A stretch of DNA of 8,366 bases from Chloroflexia bacterium (lineage in GTDB: Bacteria > Chloroflexota > Chloroflexia > Thermomicrobiales > UBA6265), in contig JACDBO010000145.1 of the NCBI GenBank assembly GCA_013694885.1, positions 1 through 8,366 on the forward strand, given 5' to 3'. Shown here in pieces: positions 7,017-8,366 of this stretch. Below the pieces are notes generated by a model that made no database searches, was not told where the DNA came from, and worked only from the letters and a program-made list of their open reading frames with translations. How positions within the stretch are numbered: the stretch's first letter is position 1; each line of letters starts with the position of its first letter. The position numbers and the translations under genes were made by a program.

Positions 7017-7546
7017 GACTCGCCATTTATCCCGGAAGCTTCGACCCGATCACGAACGGCCACCTGGACGTTGCGCTGCGCGCCGCCACGTTGTTCGACC
7101 GATTGGTCATCGCCGTCTACGCGGGTTCGGAGAAACCAGGCGCGTTGTTCACCAACGACGAACGGCGGTGCATGGCCCAGGAGGCGATCGACCGAGGCCA
7201 TGAAGGAGCGACTGACCGCATCGTGGTGGATGGGTTCACGGGACTGGCGGTGGAGTATGCGCGGTCGTTGGGCGCGACGATCATCGTTCGCGGTCTGCGC
7301 GCCGTGTCCGACTTTGAGTACGAGTTTAAATACGCCCACATGAACGACCACCTGGCGCCTGAGATCGAGGTTGTCTGTTTGATGACCTCCTCACGGCACT
7401 CGTTCATCAGCTCGAGCCTGATCCGGGAAGTTGCCATGCTGGGCGGCGACCTGGCCGGACTCGTGCCCGACAATGTCGCCGCGGCGCTCCGGGCGCGCGT
7501 CGCGGAGCGGATCGGCGCCGAAGCCACGGCCACGCCAGGCGCCTGA
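7013..7546 (+). CDS. coaD: Phosphopantetheine adenylyltransferase CoaD
   Basis: CoaD catalyses ATP + 4'-phosphopantetheine to dephospho-CoA + pyrophosphate, the penultimate step of coenzyme A synthesis. The nucleotidyltransferase signature is at the N-terminus: YPGSFDPITNGHLD at 6-19, containing the TxGH motif (T14-H17). RGLRAVSDFEYEF and the ISSSLIRE motif (132-139) bind substrates and ATP and are intact. At 177 residues it is somewhat longer than the usual 160, through an alanine-rich C-terminal tail after the conserved VPDNVAAAL segment. The start overlaps the rsmD stop by 4 nt (ATGA); a GGGGAGGA at 6993-7000 lies 12 nt upstream, further than ideal, so coupling to rsmD translation probably matters. 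The rsmD-coaD pair is conserved in many bacterial phyla. Confidence 0.97.
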   Translation: MRLAIYPGSFDPITNGHLDVALRAATLFDRLVIAVYAGSEKPGALFTNDERRCMAQEAIDRGHEGATDRIVVDGFTGLAVEYARSLGATIIVRGLRAVSDFEYEFKYAHMNDHLAPEIEVVCLMTSSRHSFISSSLIREVAMLGGDLAGLVPDNVAAALRARVAERIGAEATATPGA

Positions 7547-7568
7547 GAGCGGACGGGACAAGCACGTG

Positions 7569-8084
7569 ATGGATGACCGTGGAGACGCGCAAGACCAGCA
7601 GGGCGGCACAGCGGATATTCTCTACCTGGTTGACCGGCTCGAAGAGCTCGTGGGCTTGGGAAAGCGCGTCCCCTTTAGCAACCGGGTGATGGTCGAGGAG
7701 GAGGAGTTCCTGGCGCTGGTGGACCAGCTTCGCGTGGCCGTACCGAACGAGATCAAGCAGGCGCAGCGCGTCATCAAAGAGCGGGAACGGATCATCGGCG
7801 CCGCTCAGGACGAGGCGGCCGATATCCTCAAGGCTGGCCGCGAGCGCACCGAACAGCTCGTTTCTCAGCACGGCGTTCTGACCGAGGCGCGCATGCGTGG
7901 GGAAGAGATCCTGCGCCGTGCCGAGGAAGAACGCCAGCGCACGCGCGGCGAACTCGACATCTTCATCCTGGAACAGATCCAGCTTGTCGAGGATGCCGTG
8001 CGTCGTGGAATGACGCTGATGGTGGACGCGGCCGAGCAGACACTCGATGTCGTCGAGCAGGCCAAAGATCGGGTTGGCCGCTAG
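7569..8084 (+). CDS. Conserved coiled-coil protein downstream of coaD (annotated elsewhere as V-type ATPase subunit H-like or DivIVA-like)
   Basis: The 171-residue product is cytoplasmic by composition, with no signal peptide or membrane segment. Residues about 14-50 (DILYLVDRLEELVGLGKRVP then NRVMVEEEEFLALVDQLR) form a conserved head, the type found in small proteins encoded after coaD in clostridia and Chloroflexota. The rest is a highly charged helical stretch (about 55-165, rich in E, R, K, Q, A) very likely to be coiled coil. Databases often label such proteins ATPase or V-type ATPase subunit H because of the coiled coil; no nucleotide-binding motif is visible, so that label is unsupported. 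In Actinobacteria a DivIVA/SepIVA-like gene sits in the same neighbourhood, which makes a scaffold role in cell division or envelope growth a reasonable guess. The ATG at 7569 is chosen because the protein head follows it directly; GTG at 7566 is an alternative. The Shine-Dalgarno site is weak. It starts 22 nt after coaD, probably on the same transcript. Confidence 0.85.
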   Translation: MDDRGDAQDQQGGTADILYLVDRLEELVGLGKRVPFSNRVMVEEEEFLALVDQLRVAVPNEIKQAQRVIKERERIIGAAQDEAADILKAGRERTEQLVSQHGVLTEARMRGEEILRRAEEERQRTRGELDIFILEQIQLVEDAVRRGMTLMVDAAEQTLDVVEQAKDRVGR

Positions 8085-8270
8085 GGTCTCCCACTGCCGG
8101 TGTGGTCCGAAATGGGCACGGATTCACGGAAATCCGGGGTGATTCGGGGAAGCACGCACGCTATCATCAAATGGCGGTGATCATCTTTGAGTGCCGCCCG
8201 CGACGATTGGATCGCGGACGAACAGCGCCCATTATACGGACTTCGGCTGAACAGTGATGGAATGTGCCTT
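8085..8270. other. Non-coding region after the coiled-coil gene, with two hairpins
   Basis: I see no gene here. CGGATT (8119-8124) pairs with AATCCG (8131-8136) around a 6-nt loop, and CCGCGA (8198-8203) pairs with TCGCGG (8212-8217) around an 8-nt loop. Neither has a T-run, so they are at best factor-dependent transcript ends. An ATTATAC at 8231-8237 resembles a -10 box, with a poor TTGGAT at 8207-8212 in the -35 area at a 19-nt spacing; a promoter firing out of the window is possible but weak. CTTCGGCTG at 8241-8249 recurs within the repeat at 8318-8326. Confidence 0.3.
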
Positions 8271-8366
8271 CCTCGGAGATGCGACGGCTTTGCCGTCGAG
8301 CGCTTCGCGCGGGGATTCTTCGGCTGCGGCCTCAGAATGACGACGGTTGGCGTTTCACCACTAATC
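8271..8366. repeat. Dispersed intergenic repeat, copy B, running to the window edge
   Basis: This is the second copy of the element at 6305-6400, in the same orientation and 1966 nt away. Its first part is identical over 55 nt (8281-8335), with both mini-hairpins at 8283-8297 and 8300-8310. The reverse complement carries GTCATTCTGAG...GAAGAATC, a better match to the common core than copy A. Alignment with copy A still holds at the last base, so the element may continue outside the window. Confidence 0.9.

Noticed and set aside
7431..7568. Longer N-terminus of the coiled-coil protein starting inside coaD
   Set aside because: It would overlap the last 116 nt of coaD in another frame and add Arg/Ser/Pro-rich residues without family character.
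6305..8366. Composite transposon bounded by the two direct repeats
   Set aside because: The cargo would be rsmD, coaD and a conserved neighbour in normal core order, with no transposase; the repeats are better explained as independent dispersed elements.
8085..8366. tRNA or small ORF downstream of the coiled-coil gene
   Set aside because: No cloverleaf with a T-loop GTTCRA-type motif is visible and no frame with a plausible start and protein character was found on either strand.

Overview
This window looks like chromosomal core DNA from a GC-rich bacterium, most likely a member of the Chloroflexota (Thermomicrobia/Sphaerobacter-like). That assignment is an inference from base composition, protein style and gene order (fatty acid kinase - two DegV proteins - recG - rsmD - coaD - coiled-coil protein). 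Related orders are known from Firmicutes and Actinobacteria, so the phylum call is moderate. All supported genes lie on the + strand. I see no prophage, insertion sequence, CRISPR array, tRNA or rRNA.

Layout. Positions 1-3382 hold a fatty-acid-kinase module: a FakA/YloV-type kinase whose 5' end is outside the window, followed by two tandem DegV/FakB fatty-acid carriers, the second overlapping the first by 8 nt. Positions 3383-3652 are a 270-nt gap with a large imperfect inverted repeat and a hairpin abutting the recG ribosome binding site. Positions 3653-6178 encode RecG with a long N-terminal extension. Positions 6179-6416 are a second gap that ends in a repeat copy lying against the start of rsmD. 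Positions 6417-7546 hold rsmD and coaD, overlapping by ATGA. Positions 7569-8084 encode a small coiled-coil protein of the kind often found after coaD. Positions 8085-8366 are non-coding and end in a second copy of the rsmD-proximal repeat, cut by the window edge.

How the genes work together. FakA and a DegV/FakB protein jointly phosphorylate exogenous or recycled fatty acids to acyl-phosphates, which feed phospholipid synthesis. RecG remodels stalled replication forks, RsmD methylates 16S rRNA and CoaD makes dephospho-CoA. They are linked by conserved housekeeping gene order rather than by one pathway, although CoA and acyl-phosphate supply both serve lipid metabolism.

The most interesting signals are: a family of dispersed repeats (three copies sharing a GTCATT-YGAG...AATC core, one as an inverted pair and two as direct copies) placed in the gene gaps; the replacement of the ligand-binding histidine by tyrosine in the second DegV paralogue; and the unusual translation starts of recG (partly paired Shine-Dalgarno) and rsmD (no Shine-Dalgarno, repeat immediately upstream). 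I did not find a convincing new multi-gene system; this is mostly ordinary core genome with interesting intergenic elements.
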